From assembly GCA_947625125.1 (NCBI GenBank), contig CANQNF010000013.1:1-64000 (forward strand): a stretch of 64,000 nucleotides of DNA. Reading direction: 5' to 3'. The notes under the pieces were generated by a model, which worked only from the letters and a program-made list of their open reading frames with translations, ran no database searches and was not told the origin of the DNA. Made by a program: the position numbers and the translations under genes. Below are positions 26,708 through 36,678 of the stretch, piece after piece. The stretch is from an uncultured Clostridia bacterium (GTDB taxonomy: Bacteria; Bacillota; Clostridia; Oscillospirales; Ruminococcaceae). The number at the start of each line of letters is the position of its first letter. The first letter of the stretch is position 1.

Positions 26708-26905
26708 TTATTCCGTCCTCAGTGCGACGACCGGGTCTTTCTTTGCCGCGCTCCTTGGCGGTATGAATCCTGCAATCAGCGTCAGCAACATGCTTATCGC
26801 AATCAGAATCAGCGCGGCGGGGATAGGTAGGAATTCGCTAAGGGTTTTGATGCCGGTAGATTTTTTTAAGACTACAAAAGCCTTGTGTACTTCGTCATGC
26901 TTTCT
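26708..26905 (-). pseudogene. C-terminal fragment of an FtsX/MacB-like ABC permease
   Basis: On the minus strand the frame reads LKKSTGIKTLSEFLPIPAAL, ILIAISMLLTLIAGFIPPRS and AAKKDPVVALRTE then TAA. This is the typical last transmembrane helix and the PxxxAAxxDPVxALR ending of FtsX-like permeases. Nothing upstream continues the protein, so only about 65 residues survive. Confidence 0.75.
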
Positions 26906-27003
26906 CCCCCCATTCCGACCTTTCGGACTGGAGGGAGTTTTTATACACTCTTTTTTCCCTAATTCTTACCTGGCAGAAAAATCGATTGAAAGTCATTGTG
27001 CTG

Positions 27004-27032
27004 TTGACAATCAACCGTCTTGCGGTTATAAT
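27004..27032 (+). promoter_or_regulatory. Consensus sigma-A promoter
   Basis: TTGACA (27004-27009), a 17-base spacer and TATAAT (27027-27032) match the consensus fully. It lies 34 bases before the start at 27067 and probably drives the three-gene set ending with the GH53 galactanase. Confidence 0.9.
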
Positions 27033-27066
27033 AGTCTTGACATCTTGAAAAGAAAGGAAAAATGCC

Positions 27067-27567
27067 ATGGAAGGACGGGTCATCGGGCTTTACTCCGATT
27101 CGGACAAAGAAAGGCTTCGCCAAAAAATAAAGCTTTGGTCAATAGGGCTGGCAGTTTTCGGCGCAATATCTCTTGCGGTCTGTATTGCCTCGGCAGCGCT
27201 TGTGACGACCGCAAATGCCGTCGGAAACGAGCGGTTGGCAGTCTTTGTCGCCATAATTTCGGGGTGGATAATAATTTACTGCGTTATCTATTTAATAGGC
27301 GGGGCGAGAAAAGAGCTTTCGCACGCCCAAACTCTTTCGGACGGCGGGGCAGAGCGGGTTGCGGGCAGCCTCACCCTGACGGGCGAGCGAATGACGATAC
27401 GCAACAGCGTCGACGTTTTGGGCTGCGAGGTGCTGGCGGAGGACGGCAGACGTCACTTCTGGGTTGCCGCGAGCAGGGCTAAAAAGCTCAAAAATGCGCG
27501 CGTCTGTGCGGTCTACGCCGTTCACGGCTACATCGCAGCGATTGAGGTGCAAAATGAAGATCCTTAA
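27067..27567 (+). CDS. Small membrane protein of unknown function
   Basis: A 166-residue protein with two hydrophobic helices (about 24-48 and 58-78) and a soluble C-terminal domain of about 85 residues with a beta-strand-like pattern (GSLTLTGERMTIRNSVDVLG, GYIAAIEVQ). I do not recognise a family. It is the first gene after a perfect promoter and overlaps the next gene by 14 bp. RBS AGAAAGGAAA precedes ATG. Co-transcription with the galactanase is likely; a functional link is only suggested. Confidence 0.6.
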   Translation: MEGRVIGLYSDSDKERLRQKIKLWSIGLAVFGAISLAVCIASAALVTTANAVGNERLAVFVAIISGWIIIYCVIYLIGGARKELSHAQTLSDGGAERVAGSLTLTGERMTIRNSVDVLGCEVLAEDGRRHFWVAASRAKKLKNARVCAVYAVHGYIAAIEVQNEDP

Positions 27568-28042
27568 AAATATATTTAAAAAGCTTTACCTTTTTGTCGC
27601 CTGGGCGATCGTCGCGTTCATCTTCTGGAGCTGGATCTTCACCTTTGCCACCGATACCTCCCCCGAAAGGAAAATCACCGTCTACTGCCATGTACCCGAG
27701 ATAAGCGGCACCGAGCTTGCCGTGAAGCTTGAGGAGGATAAGCCCGAGGGGATAAAGATGATAAAGGTTCACAGTTTTGAGTATGTGATGTTCGACGTTG
27801 AATCCATCGAAAACGGCGATATATTTATCCTGCCCGAATCATTGATCTCGGAATATGACGAGCTTCTTATTGACCCCGAGGGCGGAATAAAAATCTACGA
27901 TTCCGAATCGGGAACCGGCTCTGCCGACAGCTGTATCGGCTATTCCGACGAGGATTATTACCTGTTTTTAGGAGCAAAATCGGCTCATTTGGTGGACGGA
28001 GCGGCCGAAAAGGTCGCGGAAAACCTGATCGGTCTTGACTGA
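27554..28042 (+). CDS. Membrane-anchored protein of unknown function
   Basis: A 162-residue protein with one N-terminal hydrophobic segment (about 9-30, YLFVAWAIVAFIFWSWIFTF) that could be an uncleaved signal anchor, followed by an acidic extracellular-type domain. No known motif is seen. ATG 27554 is preferred over the in-frame 27464 because the longer form would overlap the preceding gene widely. It sits between the small membrane protein and the GH53 gene. Confidence 0.6.
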   Translation: MKILKNIFKKLYLFVAWAIVAFIFWSWIFTFATDTSPERKITVYCHVPEISGTELAVKLEEDKPEGIKMIKVHSFEYVMFDVESIENGDIFILPESLISEYDELLIDPEGGIKIYDSESGTGSADSCIGYSDEDYYLFLGAKSAHLVDGAAEKVAENLIGLD

Positions 28043-28049
28043 ACTATAA

Positions 28050-29393
<1,344 letters not shown>

Positions 29394-29522
29394 CAGACCG
29401 TGAAAACCCGGCGGTAAAGTGATTCAATGAGTAAAAATGTTAAAGCAGCGTTGAGCATTTCACACAAAAAATTTTATAAAAGTTCATCTAAAACGATAAC
29501 GGGTTTTCGGGCCGAAAATTAT

Positions 29523-29550
29523 TGAATTCGTAAAAAAACTGTGATATAAT
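29523..29550 (+). promoter_or_regulatory. Promoter of the maltodextrin operon
   Basis: TTGAAT (29523-29528), a 16-base spacer and TATAAT (29545-29550) lie 100 bases before the binding-protein start. Just upstream, AAAACGATAACGGGTTTTCG and a near-palindrome TTTTCGGGCCGAAAA could bind a LacI-type or CcpA-type regulator; this last point is inference. Confidence 0.65.
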
Positions 29551-29649
29551 GTAAAAGATAACAGTTTTGAGCAGAGCATGTTCTGCTCTTTGCCGATCAG
29601 CAAAGCTGCGGCAGGCTGTTGTTGACCTATATTTTCAGGAGGTATAAAT

Positions 29650-31177
29650 ATGAAAAAATTATTGGCACTCATTTTGGCGCTTGCCATGATGATTTCCCTC
29701 GTTGCCTGCGGTGACTCTTCACAGCCTACCGGGGGGGGGATCTGACGGTGCAGACGGTGCGGGCGCAGAGCTTGCAGGTACATATGATATTGTCATTTGG
29801 GCGCCCGAAGCGGCGGTAGATCTGACAAAGACTCAGGTCGCCGACTTCAACAGCTCCAACGAATACGGCATTACCATCAACGCGACAGTCGAGCCCGTTT
29901 CCGAGGCCGACGCGGCAACCAACATGATCACCGACGTTCAGGCCGGCGGAGATCTCTATTTCTTCGCTCAGGACCAGCTCAGCCGTCTGATCCAGGCGGG
30001 CGCACTCTCCAAGCTCGGAGACGCCGCCGTTGAATTCGCAAAGTCCAACAACAACGCCGCTTCTATCCTCGCGGCTCAGTCCGGCTCCGATCTCTACGCC
30101 TATCCGCTGACCGCCGATAACGGCTACTTCATGTATTATGACAAGAGCGTCGTTCCGGATTCCGATGTTGACAGCCTCGAGGCAATTATCGCCGACTGCG
30201 AGGCCGCAGGCAAGAACATCTCCTATGAACTTGAGAACGCTTGGTACACCGCGGGCTTCTTCTTCGCCACCGGCTGCCATTCCGATTGGGTCACCGATAA
30301 CGACGGCAACTTCATCTCCATAGACGACGACTTCAATTCCGACAAGGGCCTTATCGCCGCCAAGGGCATTCAGAAAGTCGTCACCTCGAAGAGCTATGTA
30401 AACTCCTCTAACGCCGATTTCGCCAGCGGTTCCGCCGTTGTCGTCACCGGCACATGGAACTATGCGACCATCAAGGATCAGCTCGGCGACAACTTCGGCG
30501 TTACCGATCTTCCCTCGTTTGAGGTCGACGGACAGAGCTATCACATCGGCTCCTACAGCGGCTGCAAACTCCTCGGCGTAAAGCCCCAGACCGACGCCAC
30601 CAAGGGCGCCGCAATCGCAAGGCTCGCCCAGTATCTTACCGGCAAGGACTGCCAGCTTGCAAGATTTAACTCATTCGGTTGGGGTCCCTCCAACAAGGAA
30701 GCACTTGCTGATCCCGCCGTTGCTGCCGATCCTACCCTCGCCGCTCTCAACGAGCAGGGCAGTTACGCCATTCCTCAGCCCAATATCCACGGTTCTTGGT
30801 GGGATATCGCCAAGGTAATCGCCACCGATATCAGGGATTCCGACGGCTCCGAGTCCGCTCTCAAGGCCGCTCTTGAAAAATATGAGCAGAGCATTCAGGC
30901 TGTGTTCACCATGTCCGACGACGTTAAGAACGCTTTCACCGTTATAGGCTCTATCAACGGCGACGGCTGGACTCTCGACCTGCCCATGACCGCCGAGGGC
31001 GATATCTGGACTTCAAACGAGGCTTACACCATGGACGCCGGCGTTGAGTTCAAGTGCCGCCAGGGCAAGAGCTGGGACGTCGCTTATCCTGCCGACAACT
31101 ATGTCGTCGAGACCGCCGGTACCTATTACATCCAGCTCAACGCCGCTACCGGCGAAGTAAGCCTTATTCCTGCATGA
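29650..31177 (+). CDS. malE: Maltodextrin-binding lipoprotein with SusE/F-like C-terminal domain; frameshift at a G9 tract
   Basis: Solute-binding protein of a maltodextrin ABC importer. ATG 29650 gives a lipoprotein signal ending LVACGDSSQPT, then nine Gs (29731-29739) shift the frame and TGA follows. The rest continues in another frame from GSDGADG with the binding-protein fold (YDIVIWAPEAAVDLT, VQAGGDLYFFAQDQ, GTWNYATIKDQLGDNFG). Eight Gs would give one protein of about 509 residues. The last 80 residues (VIGSINGDGWTLDLPM, AGVEFKCRQGKSWD, AGTYYIQLNAATGEV) resemble the starch-binding domains of Bacteroides SusE/SusF. The gene heads malF-malG-msmX. Confidence 0.85.
29731..29739 (+). repeat. 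G9 homopolymer in binding-protein gene
   Basis: Nine Gs directly after the lipoprotein signal and linker. Signal peptide and mature protein are in different frames; eight Gs would join them. Confidence 0.9.
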
Positions 31178-31239
31178 TCAAGCAACCAAAGCAAAAACAA
31201 TAAATAGCTTTGGCATTGCCTGACAATAAACAACTATCA

Positions 31240-31264
31240 GTCGGGGCTGCAAAACGGCCCCGAC
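31240..31264 (+). terminator. Intergenic hairpin between malE and malF
   Basis: GTCGGGGC pairs with GCCCCGAC around TGCAAAACG, then ATTTTATT. Such partial terminators or processing stems often keep binding-protein mRNA more abundant than permease mRNA. Confidence 0.6.
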
Positions 31265-31285
31265 ATTTTATTAAGGGGTGATTCA

Positions 31286-32917
31286 ATGAAACGGAAAAAA
31301 GGCACCGACCCCGAGAAATCATCGGTGCGCAGAAAACATAAAAGTCCGAAAGTATTTTTCAAAGAGATCGGCGCGCTCTTAAAAGAGTACACCGACAAGG
31401 GCTATCTGAGACTTTCAAAGCTCCAGAAATTTATCTATAAGATCCTCGCATTCTTCAAAGCGATCCCGTTTGCAATCGCTCGGTTCTTCAAGAATATCGG
31501 CGTCTGCATAAAGAACGCCGCGATCTCGGTAGTTGAGGAATTCAAGGACATCGGCCAAACCTTTGCAAACGGCGACTGGAAGACAAGGGTATCATTTTTT
31601 GTGATGGGCTTCGGCAACATCGCCCGCGGTCAGATTCTCCGCGGAATACTTTTCCTCCTCTTTGAGATCGTCTTTATCGTCTATATGATCGTCGCGGGCG
31701 GCTACTGGCTGTCGATGCTCCCGTCGCTCGGAAAGCAGGGCCCGACTCAGTCCTACGACGCCGTGCTCGATACATATACCACCGTCTATAACGACAACTC
31801 GTTCAAAATCCTGCTCTACGGCGTTCTGACTATATTCTTCATCATCGCCCTGATCTACACTTGGCGGCTGAATGTCAAACAGAACAAGCTCGCCGAGCAG
31901 TATCTGAAAAGCGGCAAGAAGCTGAAAAGCGACAAGGACGACCTGAGATCAATGGTCGACGAGCAGTTCTATAAAACTCTCCTTGCACTCCCTCTGACCG
32001 GCATTCTTATTTTCACTGTAATGCCGATCGTATTCATGATCCTCGTCGCGTTCACCAACTACGACGGCGCCCACAACGGATTTTCAAACAACCTCTTCTC
32101 CTGGGTCGGGCTTGACAACTTCAATACCCTGCTCTCGTGGCAGAGCGCCGGCGGCGGGCAGTCATATTCGGCGACATTCGGCGAGATTTTAGCTTGGACG
32201 CTTATCTGGGCTTTCTTGGCGACTTTTACAAACTACTTCCTCGGAATGTTTGTCGCAATGATGATCAACAAAAAGGGGATAGCGCTCAAAAAGCTCTGGC
32301 GCACCATTCTCGTCATGACCGTCGCGATACCCCAGTTCATCTCGCTGCTCTATGTTTCAAAGATGTTCGCCAAAAACGGACTTATCAACCTGACACTTAA
32401 AGACACTCTCGGCTGGATCTCTCAGCCGCTGCCGTTCTGGGAAGACCCGATGTGGGCGAGAGTGACGGTAATTTTAGTCAATATCTGGATAGGAATACCC
32501 TATCTCATGCTGATAACGACCGGTATTCTGATGAACATTCCCGCCGATCTCTATGAATCCGCGAGAATCGACGGTGCAAACGCCTGGCAGCAATACACCA
32601 AGATCACTCTGCCCTATATGCTGTTCATAACCGGCCCTTATCTTCTCACCAGCTTTACCGGAAACATGAACAACTTCAACGTCATCTATCTGCTGACCGG
32701 AGGAGCACCGACAAATCCCGCGGCCTCGGGCGCGGCAGGCTCGGTTGGCTACACCGATCTTCTGATAACCTGGCTGTTCAAGATAACGACCGGCGCCGAG
32801 TCGCAATATTATCTTGCATCCGTCGTCGGCATCATGGTGTTCGTGGTGGTAGCGCTTATTTCGCTTATCGTCTATAATGTGCTGCCTTCGATCAAGAATG
32901 AGGAGGACTACCAGTGA
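31286..32917 (+). CDS. malF: Maltodextrin ABC transporter permease MalF
   Basis: Permease of 543 residues. An N-terminal basic region of about 95 residues precedes the first hydrophobic helices. The transport domain has the ATPase-contact EAA loop ESARIDGANAWQQYTKITLP near residue 430, typical of MalF. FTNYDGAHNGFSN and WVGLDNF also fit maltose-type permeases. The gene overlaps malG by 4 bp (ATGA) and has AAGGGGTGA upstream. The long N-terminus is seen in MalF-like proteins that need extra membrane helices. Confidence 0.92.
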   Translation: MKRKKGTDPEKSSVRRKHKSPKVFFKEIGALLKEYTDKGYLRLSKLQKFIYKILAFFKAIPFAIARFFKNIGVCIKNAAISVVEEFKDIGQTFANGDWKTRVSFFVMGFGNIARGQILRGILFLLFEIVFIVYMIVAGGYWLSMLPSLGKQGPTQSYDAVLDTYTTVYNDNSFKILLYGVLTIFFIIALIYTWRLNVKQNKLAEQYLKSGKKLKSDKDDLRSMVDEQFYKTLLALPLTGILIFTVMPIVFMILVAFTNYDGAHNGFSNNLFSWVGLDNFNTLLSWQSAGGGQSYSATFGEILAWTLIWAFLATFTNYFLGMFVAMMINKKGIALKKLWRTILVMTVAIPQFISLLYVSKMFAKNGLINLTLKDTLGWISQPLPFWEDPMWARVTVILVNIWIGIPYLMLITTGILMNIPADLYESARIDGANAWQQYTKITLPYMLFITGPYLLTSFTGNMNNFNVIYLLTGGAPTNPAASGAAGSVGYTDLLITWLFKITTGAESQYYLASVVGIMVFVVVALISLIVYNVLPSIKNEEDYQ

Positions 32918-33780
32918 TGAGTAAAAACAGACACCACATGGGTATAAAAACCCTCAACCGGCTCAGCAACAGCGCGATATACGTTCTTTTGGTGATAATA
33001 AGCATTATCTGGCTGATACCGTTTATATTCATCGTTTTGCAGTCTTTCAGGGTTGAAAATACCTATCAGGTCGGATATGTAATTCCCCAGCAGTGGGGGC
33101 TCCAGAACTATATCAACCTCTGGAACTCCGACTTTAAGCGCTGGTACTTAAATACTTTCATCATCGCGCTTGCGGCCGCCGTTTTCCAGACAATAATCGT
33201 TCTCTGCATGAGCTACACCCTTTCCCGCTTCCGCTTCAAGATGAGAGGCCCTCTGATGAGATTCATGCTCATTCTCGGAATGTTCCCCGGAATGCTCACG
33301 ATGATCATTTTGTACCGCGTCCTGTCTGACCTCGGGCTCACGCAGTCCAACGCCGTTCCGGGCCTTATCTTAGTCAGCGTTGCCTCCTCGGGTATGGGAT
33401 ATTACGTCTCAAAGGGATTCTTTGACACGATCCCGAAATCCCTCGACGAAGCGGCGAGAGTCGACGGCGCAACAAGACTTCAGGTCCTTTATAAAATCAT
33501 TCTGCCGCTCGCAAAGCCGATAGTTATTTATACTATCCTCACCGCTTTCATGGGCCCTTGGGGCGACTATGTTTTCGCGAGATACGTTGCGTTCGGCACC
33601 TCCGCAGGCTATAACGTCGCCGTCGGTATGTACAGCTGGCTGACCAACGACCAGATCAACAATATGTACACGACTTTCTGCGCCGGCGGCGTAATTGTCG
33701 CACTGCCGGTCACTATCCTCTTCCTCTGCCTACAGAAATACTATGTCGAGGGCGTTACCGGCGGAGCCGTCAAGGGCTGA
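32914..33780 (+). CDS. malG: Maltodextrin ABC transporter permease MalG
   Basis: Second permease subunit, 288 residues, with six hydrophobic segments and the EAA loop LDEAARVDGATRLQVLYKII at about residue 185. QSFRVENTYQVGYVIPQQW is the usual MalG-type segment after helix 1. ATG 32914 overlaps the malF stop; ATG 32917 is equally possible. Followed after 22 bp by the ATPase gene. Confidence 0.93.
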   Translation: MMSKNRHHMGIKTLNRLSNSAIYVLLVIISIIWLIPFIFIVLQSFRVENTYQVGYVIPQQWGLQNYINLWNSDFKRWYLNTFIIALAAAVFQTIIVLCMSYTLSRFRFKMRGPLMRFMLILGMFPGMLTMIILYRVLSDLGLTQSNAVPGLILVSVASSGMGYYVSKGFFDTIPKSLDEAARVDGATRLQVLYKIILPLAKPIVIYTILTAFMGPWGDYVFARYVAFGTSAGYNVAVGMYSWLTNDQINNMYTTFCAGGVIVALPVTILFLCLQKYYVEGVTGGAVKG

Positions 33781-33802
33781 TTTGAAAGGAGAATACAGGA
33801 TT

Positions 33803-34924
33803 ATGGCAAGTGTAAAACTGACTAACGTCAAAAAAATATATGATAAAAACGTTGTAGCCGTTCACGACTTCAACCTTGAGATTAAAGACAAGGAATTTGT
33901 GGTATTCGTCGGTCCCTCGGGCTGCGGAAAATCCACTACTCTGAGAATGATCGCCGGGCTTGAGGAAATAAGCGAGGGAACAATTGAGATAGACGGCGAA
34001 GTCGTCAACGACCTTCAGCCGAAGGACAGGGGCATCGCGATGGTGTTCCAGAACTACGCCCTCTATCCTCACATGACCGTCTATGACAACATCGCTTTCT
34101 CGCTTCGGCTCAAAAAAGTCCCCGAGGACGTGATCTATGACAAGGTCACAAAGGCCGCCGAAACCCTCGGAATAACCGAATATCTGATGCGCAAGCCGCG
34201 CGCTCTCTCGGGCGGCCAAAGGCAGCGCGTCGCCATCGGCCGCGCAATGGTGAGAGATTCAAAGGTCTTTTTGATGGACGAACCTCTTTCAAACCTTGAC
34301 GCAAAGCTGAGAAACCAGATGCGCGCCGAAATCATTCTTTTGAGGCAGAAGCTCGACACCACTTTCATTTACGTCACCCACGACCAGACCGAGGCGATGA
34401 CCCTTGCCGACCGCATCGTCATCATGAAAGACGGATTTATTATGCAGGTCGGCTCGCCCGACGAGGTTTTCGATATGCCCGACAACCTCTTTGTCGCCGA
34501 GTTTATCGGCGCGCCGAAGATGAATATAATCAGCACCGAGCTTCTTTGCGAGAACGGAAAATATTATGTGACCCCATTCGGCGCGAAGATAGCGGTTGAC
34601 GGCGATAAGGGCGAGATACTCGCTAAGAAAAATGTCAAGGCGGGGCGTGTTCTTCTGGGCGTTCGCCCCGAGCATATCGAGCTTGCAAGCGAGGGCGAAA
34701 ACGCCATTCCCTGCACGCTTGTGGTAGACGAGATGATGGGCTCTGAGCTTCATCTTCATGTCGACACCGAGGACGGAACAAGGCTTATCGTCCGCGTTCC
34801 GACCATCGACATCAGCAAGGAGGAGCGCAAGGCTCTGGTCGCCGGCGCAAAGCTCAATATCACCTTTGAGGGCAAGGCGATGCACCTGTTCGACCCCGAG
34901 ACCGAAAAGAATCTTCTTGTCTGA
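33803..34924 (+). CDS. msmX: Sugar ABC transporter ATP-binding protein (MsmX/UgpC family)
   Basis: A 373-residue ATPase that powers oligosaccharide importers and can serve several permeases in Firmicutes. Walker A GPSGCGKST is at about 36-44, the Q-loop is in FQNYALYPHMTVYDNI, the signature LSGGQRQRVAIGRA follows, Walker B VFLMDEPLSNLD and the switch His in YVTHDQ are present. The C-terminal TOBE-type regulatory domain runs from about 240 (GAPKMNII, GVRPEHIEL). ATG 33803 with AAAGGAG is preferred; the in-frame 33695 start would lie inside malG. Confidence 0.93.
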   Translation: MASVKLTNVKKIYDKNVVAVHDFNLEIKDKEFVVFVGPSGCGKSTTLRMIAGLEEISEGTIEIDGEVVNDLQPKDRGIAMVFQNYALYPHMTVYDNIAFSLRLKKVPEDVIYDKVTKAAETLGITEYLMRKPRALSGGQRQRVAIGRAMVRDSKVFLMDEPLSNLDAKLRNQMRAEIILLRQKLDTTFIYVTHDQTEAMTLADRIVIMKDGFIMQVGSPDEVFDMPDNLFVAEFIGAPKMNIISTELLCENGKYYVTPFGAKIAVDGDKGEILAKKNVKAGRVLLGVRPEHIELASEGENAIPCTLVVDEMMGSELHLHVDTEDGTRLIVRVPTIDISKEERKALVAGAKLNITFEGKAMHLFDPETEKNLLV

Positions 34925-34948
34925 CGAACCCGCGTAACCGCGCTTTTT

Positions 34949-34976
34949 GGGCTGTGACCGTTCACGGTCGCAGCCC
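34949..34976 (+). terminator. Hairpin between msmX and amylase gene
   Basis: GGGCTGTGACCG pairs with CGGTCGCAGCCC (one G-T pair) around TTCA, followed by TTTG. It could end or reduce transcription after msmX. Confidence 0.6.
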
Positions 34977-35004
34977 TTTGACTGCCAATAACAAGGAGGA
35001 TAAA

Positions 35005-36663
35005 GTGAAAAAACGCATACTTTCTCTGATACTTGCCGCTCTGCTCCTTTCGGGCTGCGCCGGAGCCGAGGAAGACCCGACCGATTCCGGAATGAACGGT
35101 CTCGACAAAACCGGAAAATATCATCTTGCCGAGAGCGGCGAGGCGGTGATCGACGACTGCGGCGGGGCAGTCGCGACCGAGGACAACTACCGCGTGTTTT
35201 ATGAAATATTCGTCGGCTCCTTTTCCGATTCCGACGGCGACGGCACCGGCGATCTTCGGGGAATCATCAACCGAATGGACTATCTTAACGACGGCGACGA
35301 CTCCTCCGGCCTAAGCCTCGGCGTCGAGGGAATTTGGCTCAGCCCGATCTTCAAATCCCCGAGCTATCACAAATATGACGTCGACGACTATTATCAGGTC
35401 GACCCGAAATTCGGCACCGAGGAAGACCTCAAAGAACTTATAAATATATGCCATGAGAGAAACGTCAAGGTGATTCTTGACCTCGTTATCAATCACACCG
35501 GCTTCAACAACAAGTGGTTCAGCGCTTTTCGCGGCGCGCATATAAACGGCGACAAGTCCGACCCGTATTATGACTTTTACGTCTATTATACCGATGGCGA
35601 GACCCCGCCGACCGGCAGGACATTCTCAAAGCTGCAGGGTACAAAGGACTTCTATGAGTGCAACTTCTCTGAGAGCATGCCGGAGCTGAACTATGACAAC
35701 GATGAGGTCCGCCAAGCCGTTTTAGACGTCGCGAAATATTATCTCGATCTCGGCGTGGACGGCTTCAGGTTCGACGCCGCGAAATATATCTACTATGGAG
35801 ATAACACCGCGAGCGCGGAATTCTGGAAGTGGTATATCGGCGAACTAAAAACAATAAAGCCGGACATATACACCGTCGCCGAGGTGTGGGACAGCGACGG
35901 CGTGACCGACTGCTACTATCCCGCGCTCAACTGCTTTGATTTCACCACCTCGCAGACCTCCGGCCTTATCGCGCAGACTGCTCAGGCGGGCGATGTCAAC
36001 AAATATACAAGCTATGTCGAGGAATATCTCGAGCGGGTCAAAGCTTTGAACGACAGCGCGATGATAGTTCCGTTCATAGCAAATCACGACACCGACAGGG
36101 CCGCGGGGTATCTGACCGAGGCGAGCGGGCAGATGAAAATGGCGGCAAACCTCTATATCCTCTCCTCCGGATCGCCGTTTATCTACTACGGTGAGGAGAT
36201 AGGGCTCAGGGGCTCGCGCGGGGGCTCTGACACCGACGCCAACCGCCGCCTTAAGATGGAATGGGGCGACGGCGACACCGTAAAGGATCCGACAGGCGCG
36301 AATTATAAGTCCGCGAGGGTGGAGGCGAGCGCCATGGAGCAGCTCGCCGACGGAGGGAGCCTTTTGAGCTACTACAAAAAGTTGATCATGATAAGAAAAG
36401 CGAACCCCGCCATCGCAAGGGGCGACTATACGGCGCTCAGCTTTTCCGGCACAAAGGTCGGCGGGTTTATCTCGACCTATAACGGAAGCTCGGTCGCGGT
36501 TATTCACAACACCACAAACAGCGAGCAGACGGTTGACCTTTCGTCGGTCGGAATCGGTGGTGCGCAGCTCAGAGCATTTATCGGCGTAGGCTCGGCCTCG
36601 CTCGACGGGAATACGCTCACCCTCAGCGAAAAGACGAGCGCGGTCTTAGGTCTCGCAGCGTGA
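35005..36663 (+). CDS. Alpha-amylase family lipoprotein (GH13)
   Basis: A cell-surface GH13 enzyme of 552 residues that would cut starch or maltodextrin to feed the transporter. The signal MKKRILSLILAALLLSGCAG ends in a lipobox Cys. The four GH13 regions are present: DLVINHTG, GFRFDAAK with the nucleophile Asp, VAEVWD with the acid Glu, and FIANHDTDR with the third carboxylate. Calcium-site-like SDSDGDGTGDLRG lies near residue 70. The start is GTG 35005 with ACAAGGAGG; the longer 34954 form begins inside the hairpin. Confidence 0.93.
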   Translation: MKKRILSLILAALLLSGCAGAEEDPTDSGMNGLDKTGKYHLAESGEAVIDDCGGAVATEDNYRVFYEIFVGSFSDSDGDGTGDLRGIINRMDYLNDGDDSSGLSLGVEGIWLSPIFKSPSYHKYDVDDYYQVDPKFGTEEDLKELINICHERNVKVILDLVINHTGFNNKWFSAFRGAHINGDKSDPYYDFYVYYTDGETPPTGRTFSKLQGTKDFYECNFSESMPELNYDNDEVRQAVLDVAKYYLDLGVDGFRFDAAKYIYYGDNTASAEFWKWYIGELKTIKPDIYTVAEVWDSDGVTDCYYPALNCFDFTTSQTSGLIAQTAQAGDVNKYTSYVEEYLERVKALNDSAMIVPFIANHDTDRAAGYLTEASGQMKMAANLYILSSGSPFIYYGEEIGLRGSRGGSDTDANRRLKMEWGDGDTVKDPTGANYKSARVEASAMEQLADGGSLLSYYKKLIMIRKANPAIARGDYTALSFSGTKVGGFISTYNGSSVAVIHNTTNSEQTVDLSSVGIGGAQLRAFIGVGSASLDGNTLTLSEKTSAVLGLAA

Positions 36664-36678
36664 TAAGGAGGGCGGAGC

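Noticed and set aside
26700-27482. Plus-strand open frame of 260 codons
   Set aside because: It is antisense to the FtsX-like remnant and then overlaps the gene at 27067 in another frame; low-complexity Arg-rich output typical of a shadow frame.
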